NCBI GenBank assembly: GCA_022457155.1
Contig: JAJGOT010000438.1
Coordinates: 463,001 to 527,000, forward strand
Direction of reading: 5' to 3'
DNA length: 64,000 nucleotides
Source of the DNA: Cladopsammia gracilis
Lineage: Eukaryota; Cnidaria; Anthozoa; Scleractinia; Dendrophylliidae
Below, in pieces: positions 9,416-18,394 of the stretch. Each line of letters opens with the position of its first letter. Positions within the stretch are counted from its first letter, which is position 1. The position numbers were made by a program, and so were the translations under genes. A model generated the notes under the pieces. It worked only from the letters and a program-made list of their open reading frames with translations, searched no databases and was not told where the DNA came from.

Positions 9416-10916
9416 TCAAGAAAAAAAAAAAAAAGAAAAAGAAAAAAAAGAGAGATGCAATGACCGGACCAACACGGTGATATTGGTATTCAGAGCAGCC
9501 TGGAAATCAATTTCCACGCGCAGATTGCCAGCTTGTTTCGGGTTTCGGTACTCGGGGTCGTCCGCCACCCCCGACGGTACATTGTTGAATGCGAACAATG
9601 TGCGTTGTCCACCTTACCCCCAATCCTCCGGTCTCACCATGGAGGAACCGTGGTGGTGATACCGTCCACACGTTTCCAGGAACCGACGGTACCCCTTCAA
9701 ATCTTTCAAATTATCATTTCCATTCAACTCCAGCGTGGGGTACGGGTATTTTTCGCCATCCACTACTTGCTTGATGCGGGTCACCCCAAATTTTTGAAAA
9801 GCAAAGGGATACCATTCCACATCGCCATTGATCGCCCGACTGTCCAACAACAACAATTTTATTCAACAACAAACAACAACAACAATGTATTCTTAGTATA
9901 ATAATGGAAGAGTTGAATGATTTGTTTGCCCTGCAAATAGCTGGAAAGCTAATCGGGGCGGGGCAAAACAAGTACATGAATAATACAGATATCTACAAAA
10001 TCAAAAACCTTATACTATTGAAAAGCCTTGATCATCCGATCGGGCACTTTTCCCACAAACACGTTATCTTCCGTGAATTTAGTCGTCCGTCCGTCAAACG
10101 AAAAGGACCGGATCTCGCTCTTCACCACCGGGTACTTGGCCGTCTGTCGCTTGCTTTTTCGATCGGTTTTCAACGCGTTGTACACCGTGGGATTCAAACT
10201 CACTCGGCAGAAATGCAGGGTCATTTTCAGATCCTCGTGCCTCAACGTCACCATCCGTTTCACGATCGCGCCACTCGTCTTGGTGCCAAACGTGAAAAGG
10301 TCGGGAGAATGGCAAAACAGTTCCAAGACCATTTCTACTCCCAGGGTGAGAAGAAGTCCCGTGTGAAAGCCTTCTAGGTGCGGCTTGATTAGAAACATCA
10401 CGCTCTGGCTGCCGCGAAATCGCACGGAAGCCGTTCTCATGGCTTGCACCAAATCGTGCAACCATCCGGCTGTGGTGGGCAGGTCGTCGTCGACGCCGGC
10501 GGCTTGGATCCGAGGGACGACATCCAATTGGTTCACCCACCCTTGCGCGGCCAGCAAGATGGTTTCTAGGATAACTTGTACGCGTACGTGTCCGTCTGTT
10601 CGCTCATGAGGGCTCCATTGAATCGCAGATTCATTTGTTTGAAGATGGAATGCGCAATGTTGTTGACCGCGTACATGAATCGGGTGTTGTCTTCGTCCCA
10701 GGCGGCATTCGCATCCGCCAACAGACCGTTGGTGGACGCCGAATGCAAACGCAGTTCCAGTTCCAGATAACTTCGATCCAAATCGCAAAAATCATCTAAC
10801 GCTTGCACCGTGAAGGTAATGGGTCGGATGCCCGTAGTGGAAGGGCTGTACTTGACCATCCGATACCCCTGCCGAGCAATATCGGCCGTGGGAATCGAAA
10901 ACAATTCCAAAGACAT
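9416..10916 (-). pseudogene. Major capsid protein (double jelly-roll, Polinton type), degenerate
   Basis: Starts MSLELFSIPTAD at 10916, the usual beginning of Polinton major capsid proteins. The typical blocks follow: DLDRSYLELELRL, FNGALMSEQTDTYAY, then LETILLAAQGW after a frameshift near 10570. A block around DSRAINGDVEWYPFAF lies beyond an inserted sequence (9862-10014), and the C-terminal block LRVEIDFQAALNTNITVLV follows an in-frame TAA at 9614. The tail runs into a purine-rich tract at 9420-9460. Capsid hexamers would be built from trimers of this protein. Damage: one frameshift, one insertion, one stop. Confidence 0.88.
9862..10014 (-). mobile_element. Retrotransposon 3' fragment inserted in major capsid gene
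   Basis: AT-rich stretch of about 150 bp between two capsid blocks that should be adjacent. On the minus strand it ends in repeated TTG units, like the LINE tail at 2692-2790. It contains GTTTTGCCCCGCCCC and TTTGCAGGGCAAAC blocks. It is probably a 5'-truncated CR1/L2-like element. No target-site duplication could be settled. Confidence 0.5.
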
Positions 10917-10968
10917 GGTTGCGTTCAGGGGCGTGGACGTTTGCGTTTCCGTGGACGCGCGTGGACCC

Positions 10969-11122
10969 TTTTTATGTAGCTGGTGAGCCGATACCCGGGT
11001 GGAGGCGCCACGTCCGACGAGATCCAACCTACGCGTTGACGCCGTTGTCGGGTGAACCAATACCCCGGTGGAGGCGCCACGTCCGACGAGATCCAACCCC
11101 TGCGTTGGACTGGACTTTTATA
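10969..11122 (-). promoter_or_regulatory. Duplicated promoter region upstream of major capsid gene
   Basis: Two direct copies, about 69 bp apart, of a block containing GGTGGAGGCGCCACGTCC plus flanking sequence (starts 10998 and 11067). A TATA-like box reads CATAAAAA at 10969-10976, about 55 nt before the capsid ATG, and a second, GGTATAAAAG, lies at 11116-11122. The duplicated module plus two TATA boxes suggests a strong late promoter or a tandemly duplicated upstream element. Confidence 0.6.
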
Positions 11123-11233
11123 CCGTCCCCTTCCCGTCAGATGCCGGGGTCGCGATTGCACGACCAGGGGGTGGACCATGGTGGTGGTGGTACTGCTGCA
11201 ACTGCTGCTGTTTTTTTCTTAATTTTCTTTTCT

Positions 11234-11518
11234 TCAGTCGCCGAAAATGTCTCGGGCTCGTTTCGCAGCTTTTTTATAGATCTCTTGCTTGCTCGTTTGG
11301 GCTTTCCCTTTCACCCCTCGTCCCAAGGCGTCGAACACCGCTTTTCCCGCCTTTTTCCACGATTGACCTCGGTCCAGCGACGCTTTTCCTTCGCGCAACG
11401 ACCACGTGAGCAGCGGAGTGGCCAATTTGATCAAGTTTTGCATGAAGGCGCCTCCGCTTTGCCCCGTCCCCATTCTCGTCGAGGGAGGATGATAACACGT
11501 CAAACTGCCACCCAACAT
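11234..11518 (-). CDS. Small basic Gly/Lys-rich protein, probable virion core component
   Basis: Open frame of 94 codons starting MLGGSLTCYHPP, with many Lys/Arg residues towards the C terminus and the pattern KKAGKAVFDALGRG. Polintons commonly carry such a short basic protein next to the capsid genes, thought to act like adenovirus core or membrane-lytic peptides. That role is an analogy, not shown here. A TATA-like box (GGTATAAAAAG, 11553-11560) lies about 40 nt upstream. No frameshift is visible. Confidence 0.6.
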   Translation of the reverse strand: MLGGSLTCYHPPSTRMGTGQSGGAFMQNLIKLATPLLTWSLREGKASLDRGQSWKKAGKAVFDALGRGVKGKAQTSKQEIYKKAAKRARDIFGD

Positions 11519-11552
11519 GACGACAATTGAGGATCGACGAGGGAGGGCTGGC

Positions 11553-11560
11553 TTTTTATA
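11553..11560 (-). promoter_or_regulatory. TATA-like box
   Basis: Minus-strand GGTATAAAAAG, 35-42 nt before the ATG at 11518. It overlaps the end of the penton coding remnant. Confidence 0.55.
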
Positions 11561-12579
11561 CCGTCACCTTTCGGAACGAGAAGGTGCCGACCGTTTGGCC
11601 TTTTTTCATTTTCGCCAAGTTCCCGCTCGGGTCGGCCAGTTGCACTTCGATGATATCGATCCAGGGGCGTCGTAAAGGCATTCATTGGATATGCAACAGT
11701 TCAAAAAACGGGCACTCCGTCTCCGCTTTTCGTAAAATGCGCTTCTCGAATCAAGGGGTGGAGTTGACCACTCATCCGATTGCTTTCCACCAGATCCGTG
11801 TACACGAAGAAGCGTTGTCCCGTACTCCCCACGTACTCGGCAAAGGCATCGTTGAGATTCACAAAATGCCAATTCACGGTCAGCGAGAGAGACAGGTACC
11901 CTCGGTTCGCATGCCAGAGGTTTGGCGTTTCCGTTTTCTCGTCTATCTTTGTCATTCCCAGTTCCGTGTCCTTGATAAAAAAGAAGGACTGCTTGGCCTC
12001 TTCGAACGGGAGGGAATAGTGGAGATTTTCCCCCAGTGCCGTCCTCTCGGCGTTCAACCACCCCATGCCCACCGCCAACTTTTTATTCACCATCAATCGA
12101 ATGCCGGATACAGGGTTGGTGGGAACGGGTTTGATGTTCTCCAACAGTTTGTGTTCCACGACCAAGGACGGGCCTTCCCAACGAAAGGTGGGTCGACTGG
12201 TCTTCTCCAAAAGAAGTCCCAGCGCTTGCGTTTGGGCAAAGGCTTTCCTCTCGAAGAGTCGAATCATGGAGGCCATCATGTCCACCCCATTCTTGATGAA
12301 TTGTTGGTCTTGCAAACGATCGCCGTTGATCATGTAACTGTGAAGGGTCGGTGTATTGATGGTATCCAGCAGAGTGTAAGCCAGCACAAACATGACGTCC
12401 CTCTCGAGCCCCGCGACGTGCGTCAACGCCCGTCCGCTATCGGGGATGGAAAGGGACAGCAACCCCACTTCCCAATCCCCTTCCAACGCCAGCGGTTCCG
12501 CCAATCGTACCTTGAACGCATCCGGGGTGTTGTTGGGAAATTCCGGGGAGACATCGCTCAGGAGCACCACGCGATTCAT
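11556..12579 (-). pseudogene. Minor capsid (penton) protein, single jelly-roll, degenerate near C terminus
   Basis: Starts MNRVVLLSDVSPEFPNNT at 12579. The first block (PNNTPDAFKVRLAEPLALEG then WEVGLLSLSIP) is the usual penton signature in Polintons and adintoviruses. 292 codons are open to 11701. A one-base change in a T-run there puts the last conserved block (a strand ending VGTFSFRKV, to the TAA at 11556) out of frame, and a TGA stands where a Trp codon is expected. Pentamers of this protein would close the capsid vertices. A TATA-like box is at 12623-12629. Confidence 0.88.
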
Positions 12580-12622
12580 GACGTCGATGACTTCGTGGCC
12601 CGTGTGGGGTCAGAATCCCCTC

Positions 12623-12629
12623 TTTATAG
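12623..12629 (-). promoter_or_regulatory. TATA-like box of penton gene
   Basis: Minus-strand GCTATAAAGAGG, 44-50 nt before the ATG at 12579. It overlaps the last codons of the integrase. Confidence 0.55.
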
Positions 12630-13704
12630 CGAGGTCATATGGCGTTTGGGGATCCAACTATCGTATTTGCTGGGCCACCCCTTCCAACGTACCAACACGT
12701 TCCGTCTTCGTCGTCGAAGCACTTTTTCCACACGAAACACGGCATCGTCCGGCACCTCGACTTTTTGCACGTCTTCTTTGTAAAAGGTCCCTTCCACGGG
12801 CGTCCCGTCCCACTCATGGATCTTGTAGGTGGGCACTGGGCCTCCTCGGGCGCGTTGCACGAGGAACCCTTCTTCCGTCCATCCGGGCAAATACCCTTTT
12901 TGAAAAGGACGATGTTTCTTGTTGAGACGGACGCGATCCCGCACCTTGAGGGTCAGACGTTTCCACTGTCGAAGCCGCTTCTCGTACAAGCGATCCCACA
13001 CGGTGCGTTCGTTGGCGCGGGTCACTTGGTTCGGGGGCAGGCCAATACTTCGATGCGGGGAGGCGTTGTACCCTCGGACCAACAGCGGCAACCGATCCTC
13101 GTACCGGAGCATATTAAGGGCGGTGAACATGCGGTACATGCGTTCCTTCAAAGTGCGATTCCATCGTTCCACCACGGCGGCCTTGCTATCCCCGCGCGTG
13201 GAAAAAAGCGCAATCCCTCGCTCTTTCAGAAACGTTTGGAAGGTCCGGTTGTAAAATTCTTTCCCTTCGTCCGGTTGCAACCGCAAGGGTTGTCGTCCTT
13301 TGCTGCCTCTCAGAATCGAGGCAAAGGCTTCTGTCACGGCTTTGCCGGTCTTGTTCTTCAAAGGCACCGCCCACGCGTACTTGGACAAGACGTTGATGAC
13401 GGTCAAAATGAAGCGGTGCCCCTTATTCCATTTCTTCAAGGCCGACACGTCCACCAAATCGGCCACCATTGTTCGTCGCGGGCAAACACGATCACGGGGG
13501 TGGTGGGAAACCGTTTCCGACACGGTTTGTGCAGGGTATAACTCAAGAGCCCTTCCAAAACCAGTTTGGCCCGCACCAGAGGTAACCCTGTCTGTTGGGC
13601 AAACCGTTGCACGCCCCCCAAACTGCCTATTTTCTCGGGGGATTCGTGAACCTCTTCCTAGCTGACCGAGGCTCGTTTTTTTGGGATTTGGCACGCGGGG
13701 CCAT
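12624..13704 (-). pseudogene. Retroviral-type integrase with C-terminal chromodomain
   Basis: DDE integrase of the Polinton type, which inserts element DNA and makes the 6-bp duplication. The catalytic triad is intact: D in ADLVDVS, D in QPDEGKEF, E in AAVVERWNRTLKE. The C-terminal chromodomain (FRVEKVLRRRRRN then LVRWKGWPSKYDSW) could tether integration to modified histones. The N-terminal part (GGVQRFAQQTG ... YTLHKPCRKRF ... RDEQW) lies in a different frame, so there is a frameshift at about 13478 and probably another near 13640. The ATG at 13704 (MAPRAKSQKNE) is the likely start. Confidence 0.92.
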
Positions 13705-13825
13705 GTCGTTCGCCAGTAAAGGGGTCCAAGGCAGTCGGAAAAACAACACACCGTGAATCATCGTGACAACAAAATCTTTTTTAATCATCCAAACAAGATA
13801 ATATTTTTACACGAAAAAACAATGT
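13705..13825. other. Short intergenic gap
   Basis: AT-rich gap between the GRF protein and the integrase with no clear TATA box. A T-rich tract is at about 13770-13785. Confidence 0.4.
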
Positions 13826-14955
13826 TCAAAACGATCCAATCCCGTCTGACACGTATTTGTACTTGCCACGGGGTGGCTCTTGCGCGGATTTGGCCAACCT
13901 CTCGGTGACTCGACGTATCCAGTAGTCAAAGTGGGTGGTAGAATCGTCAGGCACGTACTTGCCTTTCAACCACTGTACATCCTTCAACATCTCCAATGAA
14001 GGGTCTTCCTCTTTCAGGTACCGGCTCAAGGTGTCCAGATAAATGATCTTTTTCCATTTTGGGACCCGTTTCATCTCTTCGTACGCCTCCTTCAGGTAAG
14101 GGCGAGAACTCAAATTTCTGAATTATTCGGGAAAGGCGATGGTGTTGTTTGTTCCCGCCACCACGAACCCTCCTCGCCAAAACTTGTTCAACCAGGGGAT
14201 CTCCGGCTCTCTTTCTTGCTCTCTTTCTGGCTCTCTTTGTTTTTCGACGAGGGGTGGCTCCAAAGGGGTCCACGGAACGGGGTCGTACTCCTCTTTCTTG
14301 TCGCGGGGTTTCCAATGGATCCACTGAAAATACCCACAGCGTTCTTTGCCAAACTGCTCCACGCCTTTCTGGTTGACGCTGCAGGTCAGGAACACCTTTT
14401 GGTTTTTGTTGGGGGACAGACTCAGTTTCATCCTTGGTCTCAACCCGCAGTCGCAACGCAAGGAAGACCACTGGGCTTTCAGGGCGGGGTGAAGATGGTC
14501 TTTCAATTCTTTCAACATCGCGTCGAAGTGATGGGTGCGAATGAACGCCAGACATCCCTCGTGACCGCAACGTTCGTAAGAAAACTCCCCGCAACTGCCC
14601 GGGTACAAGGGTTCCCACTCGTGAATGGGGCACAAAAAGTCGGTCACGATGACGGGGGACTGGGGCAAAGGGTCCGTTTGCGTGGCTGCGTCCACCTGGG
14701 TGGAAGGAACCGGGTTGGTAGGGTCTTCGCAAAGGCTAGCCAGAAACGCATCCGCTTCATTCTCTTCTTCCTCGGTCAACAAGAGAAGTTCGAGGGATGA
14801 GGTGGCAAGATGTCCATGGGGGCATTTAAGATCGCCATGTCCTCTGGGGTCAGTGTCACGTCTTTCTTCTTCTTTTTATTCCCTTCTGCATCACTCTTGG
14901 TTTTACATTTTTTGGCGACCCCAACGGGCGCCGGCTGCATTTCCACTCGACTCAT
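13826..14955 (-). pseudogene. GRF-type zinc-finger protein of the element, broken
   Basis: Three collinear pieces. The first starts with the ATG at 14955 (MSRVEMQPAPVG) and is Lys-rich, with KKKKKDVTLTPEDM. The middle piece follows a frameshift at about 14780 and starts with the acidic run TEEEENEAD. It then has a cysteine cluster (CPIHEW...CGEFSYERCGHEGC) and a GRF-like finger, CDCGLRPRMKLSLSPNK...CGYFQWIHW. The third lies in the same frame as the middle one after a single TAA at 14123-14125 and holds a helical Lys/Tyr-rich tail. GRF fingers bind single-stranded nucleic acid in other proteins, so a replication or packaging role is possible. The Polinton-specific function is unknown. Confidence 0.65.
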
Positions 14956-15202
14956 ACTCACTCTTTTCTTTTTTTGACCACTGCTACCGGAACGAAGAAG
15001 AAAAAGAGGATGAGTGAGATTGTGTCACGCCTTAAATGCCAAGTCCACGACCCCCTGCAGCGTGACGTGGTCTTTTCCGATTAGCGGGCGTCCTCATGAC
15101 GTGGTCTCGTTCGATTGGCTAAAAAACAAAACCACCCCCCACCTGCCAGTCTCTATAAAAAACCACACCCCGAGCCTCGCACGCATCAGCAAAACAAACA
15201 AC
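14956..15202. promoter_or_regulatory. Divergent promoter between GRF protein and DxE protein
   Basis: About 250 bp separating two genes that point away from each other. A TATA-like box CTATAAAAAA (15154-15160) lies about 43 nt before the plus-strand ATG at 15203. GACGTGGTC occurs twice nearby (15063 and 15098). Confidence 0.5.
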
Positions 15203-15790
15203 ATGGAGAAAGTATGCGTTTGCATCGACCTGGAAGGGTTCCAAATCCAGGGACGTTTTCTGTGCCGCGAAATGGGGTACTGCGATTGGACGCGACAGCG
15301 TTCGGGCGTCGTCCATTACCATCTCCCCATCGAGTACGGTCAATTATTGGACAAAAGAAAGATCACTGCCCATCAGGTCATGCGCAACATTCACGGACTC
15401 CACCTTCAACCACCCCCCGCCGACGCGGCCTACCCCCACCGACTCTTGGACATGCAAATCCGAGCTCTGTACGAACGATTCCGCACAGACGAGCGAGATA
15501 CGGTGGCCTTCAAAGGGGGGCACGAGGAACAAGATCTCTTGGATCGACTCGGTATCCCCCACCTCGATCTCGAAACTTACGAGTGTCCCCCGTTTCGTAA
15601 AATGAAACGCTTGGATCGCGTGGAAGGTTGCGGTTTTTACGCTGATCCCATACGTCATCATTGCCCGCAAGTCGAATGCCATCATTTTGTGGATTTGATG
15701 CGACGACAATGCGGGATGATGTGTCAGTGCACGTACAGATACCATTGGTCCGCGAACCCTCCCGTGTGGACAAAATCGACGACGGTCTAA
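15203..15790 (+). CDS. Polinton protein with N-terminal DxE motif and C-terminal Cys/His cluster
   Basis: Intact frame of 195 codons starting MEKVCVCIDLEGF. The DLEGF near the N terminus, a central HGLHL, and the later KGGHEEQDLLDRLGIP block give a layout like an RNase H-fold (DEDD-type) exonuclease. Not all acidic residues can be assigned, so this is a guess. The C-terminal half has paired Cys/His residues (HHCPQVECHHF, CGMMCQC) that could bind zinc. A TATA box lies at 15154. It is among the best preserved genes of the element. Similar unnamed proteins occur with Polintons as far as I recall; function unknown. Confidence 0.6.
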   Translation: MEKVCVCIDLEGFQIQGRFLCREMGYCDWTRQRSGVVHYHLPIEYGQLLDKRKITAHQVMRNIHGLHLQPPPADAAYPHRLLDMQIRALYERFRTDERDTVAFKGGHEEQDLLDRLGIPHLDLETYECPPFRKMKRLDRVEGCGFYADPIRHHCPQVECHHFVDLMRRQCGMMCQCTYRYHWSANPPVWTKSTTV

Positions 15791-15798
15791 TAGAAAGA

Positions 15799-16468
15799 CC
15801 CGCTTGCCACGGCTCGGTCTCATTTTGCGTTGATTTCCACGAGCGCTCATCATGTCGGTGGCGATGGACATTCCCGTTTTGAACGATACACCATCATCAC
15901 TGGTGGAGCGCCGGGCGTGGACGCCTAGGCGGAACGTCAAACCCTCAATTTCGGGACTCGATTGGACGTGGTGATTGGCCCCCATCACCCTCGCCGTCAA
16001 ACTATCACGCCCTTGACGGAAGAGGAATTGAACCGAGCCGACAGTTACTTTATCGCGGCCCAGAATCAATTGGGCAAAGGGGTTTCCAATGCCATCACGG
16101 TCGGATACTTGAAACGAAACTTTCACATTGCGGCACGGGCCGGCACCGTCTACGCGTTTGGGTTCTTTACCTTCTACCATAAACAGATGAAAGGAGGGAC
16201 GGGGTAGACCGTGGAATATGCCAAACAACTGCATCGGCAGATCTTTGCCTTCAACCTCGAGACGACGCGATGGTACAAGTACAACTATGGTACCGCCACC
16301 TTTCACGCGATGGGAAGCGGAAATTTTCCCGTCTTACACACCCAGAGTGCCATTGTGGGTGCCTGCTATGTGGACAATTACCCCCGATAGAAAGCGGTTC
16401 TCGCCGGATTATTCGAGCGCACCGTGGCCTGTCTACAATCACTGCATAAACTTGATTATTATTTTTGA
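15799..16468 (+). pseudogene. SLOG-superfamily (DprA/LOG-like Rossmann) protein, three in-frame TAG stops
   Basis: One plus-strand frame from about 15851 to the TGA at 16466 reads as a single protein apart from three TAG codons (15926, 16205, 16388). Visible signatures are ITGGAPGVD (glycine-rich nucleotide loop), VVIGPHHPR, VYAFGFF and KGGTG followed by the second TAG, then a segment ending IVGACY. This GGAxGxD ... YAFG ... GGTG layout matches the SLOG group of nucleotide or nucleotide-derivative binding Rossmann proteins. The TAG after GGTG stands where relatives usually have Trp. The first strand seems to lie in another frame upstream (HGSVSFCVDF, about 15806), so one frameshift is likely. 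The start is unresolved. Relatives act in nucleotide-signal sensing and hydrolysis; the role in a Polinton is unknown. Confidence 0.6.
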
Positions 16469-16657
16469 CGCCCACCCCATGAGACAATGAAATCACTGCA
16501 AATGAGACTTTGAACCACAACTTTGTTTATTTTTGATTGCTACATGATTTAAATTGTTCTTTGTAAATAAATGAAATTGTTTCTTGAAATGAAATAAATG
16601 TTTTTTTTTCTTGAAAATAATTGTTTCTTTCAGTGTCTTTGTTGTTGTTGTTTTTTT
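16469..16657. terminator. Convergent 3' region with poly(A) signals
   Basis: AT-rich gap between the SLOG-like gene (+) and the RING gene (-). AATAAA occurs at about 16566 and 16592 on the plus strand, suited to end the plus-strand gene. No inverted-repeat terminator. Confidence 0.5.
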
Positions 16658-17014
16658 TCAAAGTTCTCCCTCTTGAAAGGCCTGCATTTCGTGCATGTCA
16701 CATCCCATGGCGCGGCAGTGGGGACATTTGAACATGAGCATGAGTCGGCCAGTCCTCTCCACCCACTCCAACAAACAGGCATTGTGGACCCAGCCACTAC
16801 AGCAATAAAATTTATGTGTCCGCGCGCGGTAAAACTGGCGGGCCAACGTCCCATCCCGCTTGGTCCATTCCCGGATGGTCAATTTATTTTCCTCCAGGCA
16901 GATCACACATTTCCGATCTTCCTCCTTCTTCCTCTCTCTCTTTTCTTCAGGTCTTCCCCTCTCTTTTTCAATGTCCACAGAAAACATATCCACACGTGTA
17001 TCCACTGAATTCAT
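16658..17014 (-). CDS. RING-type zinc-finger protein, putative E3 ubiquitin ligase
   Basis: Intact 118-codon frame from the ATG at 17014 (MNSVDTRVDMF). A Lys/Glu-rich N terminus is followed by a RING-like metal ligand series: C36-x2-C39, C71/C72, H77-x2-C80, C97-x2-C100, with FKCPHCRAMG at the end. The long gap between the second and third ligands and the HNACLLEW helix resemble RING-CH/RING-H2 fingers. Virus-borne RING proteins often target host factors for ubiquitination; that is inference here. A TATA-like box (TATATAAAG, about 17061-17068) lies about 45 nt upstream. Confidence 0.7.
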   Translation of the reverse strand: MNSVDTRVDMFSVDIEKERGRPEEKRERKKEEDRKCVICLEENKLTIREWTKRDGTLARQFYRARTHKFYCCSGWVHNACLLEWVERTGRLMLMFKCPHCRAMGCDMHEMQAFQEGEL

Positions 17015-17238
17015 CGTGACGTTTGGTTTTGGCTTGAGTTTCAAGCCATGCCTTCGGTCTTTATATAGACCACCTCGCACCCCGGCCGGGATCTGGGGCG
17101 AGTTAAAAAGACCCATACCCCCCATGGGTACCCTGTTCCTTCGCAGCCTACAACGTCAATCTCCCAAAGAGTATAAAAAGAGTGCCAGCATCACCTTTTC
17201 ACGCCTCACTCAGTTCTTACGAGTCACACCCTACAAAG
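17015..17238. promoter_or_regulatory. Divergent promoter region with two TATA boxes
   Basis: CTATATAAAG on the minus strand at about 17061-17068 faces the RING gene. GTATAAAAAG at 17171-17180 faces the plus-strand gene at 17239. The region between contains near-palindromic CCCCATGGG (17119). Confidence 0.55.
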
Positions 17239-17811
17239 ATGGTGTCCAACCAAGTCGCTGCGTCCACCCCTCCAATGGACGACGAAGAGAGCAACCGGGA
17301 ACACCTCTTCGAGTTCCAACCCACCCCGAGAACGGATCGACGTGTAGAAAAGTTTCGATTACACAAACGCGTGTTCGTTGCCACCCTTCACCAAACCGCG
17401 GATTTCGTAAATCCTCGCCAATTCGACGTGGTGTACGAACTCGACCAGGCGTTGCGTCGGGCGATCGATCGCGAATTGGAGACCGAACACCTAGATGACG
17501 AGGATATCGTGTTGTTTACCATGCAACATCCCATCTTTGTGCAGGCCTTTCATTCGTTTTACGTGCCGGTGCGGAAATGGCGCGAACAGGATCCGGGGGT
17601 GACCCTCCTCTTGCAAAAAATGGCGGAGAAATTAAACTCCAACGAACATTTCAAAGTGAAGGATCGCTTCCAAGTGCAAATCACTACGGCGAGGAAACCC
17701 GACGAGGATCTCATCGACTCGCGTGAATTAAGGCATGGCTTCTCGTGTAATATTGGATTTTCATCATTTTTTTCTAGCTTTATTCAGCGTCCCAAATATT
17801 TTATTTTATAA
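17239..17811 (+). pseudogene. Polinton protein of unknown function, C-terminally replaced by an insertion
   Basis: Starts MVSNQVAASTPPMDDEE at 17239, 61 nt downstream of a TATA box. The first 160 or so codons are GC-rich and element-like (VFVATLHQTADF, VRKWREQDPG, KDRFQVQITTARKP). At about 17726 the composition drops to AT-rich host-like sequence and the frame ends 28 codons later, so the rest of the protein is missing. The junction motif AATTAAGGCATGGCT also occurs where a gene of Element 2 is cut (57970). I do not recognise a domain; the acidic N terminus and lack of cysteines are all I can state. Confidence 0.6.
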
Positions 17812-18394
17812 CTATGCAGTAATAAACAAAACCATTTTTGGATGGTACCCTGTGTCTGTTGGGGTCACATGACCAGCCACGCCCTAAATTATGCAATATT
17901 TGGAATTTTCAGATTACGGCATGAAAATTCAATTAAAAGCTTCCGTTTTTCCTTCCTTAGTCTTCAATTTACAGAGTCATTCGTCAAATTAAACGGGGAA
18001 TTTCGAAAACTGTTATTGCTGCATAATTATTCATTGTTTTCCCCTAGTCCCAGTCCCTCTCTAAAATTAAAACATTATAGTTTACAGAAAACAAATAACT
18101 TTGGAAAACCCCGATTAGTTCCATAAACCTTGTGCTAATGGTCATTGATAGAAAACAAATTAAGTAGAAAACTATTTTTCCAACATCTCGTAAATTTGGA
18201 TCGAAAAAAATTGCTAAAAATTGGGCGTGGCAAGTCACGTGACGTAGCAAGTCCATTCATGTAAGCGAAAACTTTTCTTTTCAACAATTGAAAGCCATTT
18301 AGAAAGTTAAAAGCCAATAGGTCAAATATGTTTTAAAACAAACCACCCCCTTTAAATCGAAAGAGACTCATTCCTTAATTCACCCGAGGATTCT
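17726..18394. mobile_element. AT-rich insertion at the right end of Element 1, unclassified
   Basis: Begins with AATTAAGGCATGGCT and has opposed GGGCGTGG-type blocks (CCACGCCC near 17878, GGGCGTGGCAAGTCACGTGAC near 18219) that give it a loose inverted organisation. It separates a truncated gene from the right terminal repeat. Small open frames inside (60-94 codons) have no support. Confidence 0.45.

Noticed and set aside
9904..10377. 157-codon plus frame starting MEELNDLFALQ
   Set aside because: Crosses an insertion and then runs antisense through the capsid gene.
11527..12783. 418-codon plus-strand frame opposite the penton gene
   Set aside because: Antisense shadow; no domain, and the minus strand reads as penton.
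12639..13541. 300-codon plus-strand frame opposite the integrase
   Set aside because: Antisense shadow of a clear DDE integrase.
15344..16306. 320-codon minus-strand frame
   Set aside because: Opposite strand to the DxE and SLOG-like genes, which carry recognisable motifs; this frame has none.
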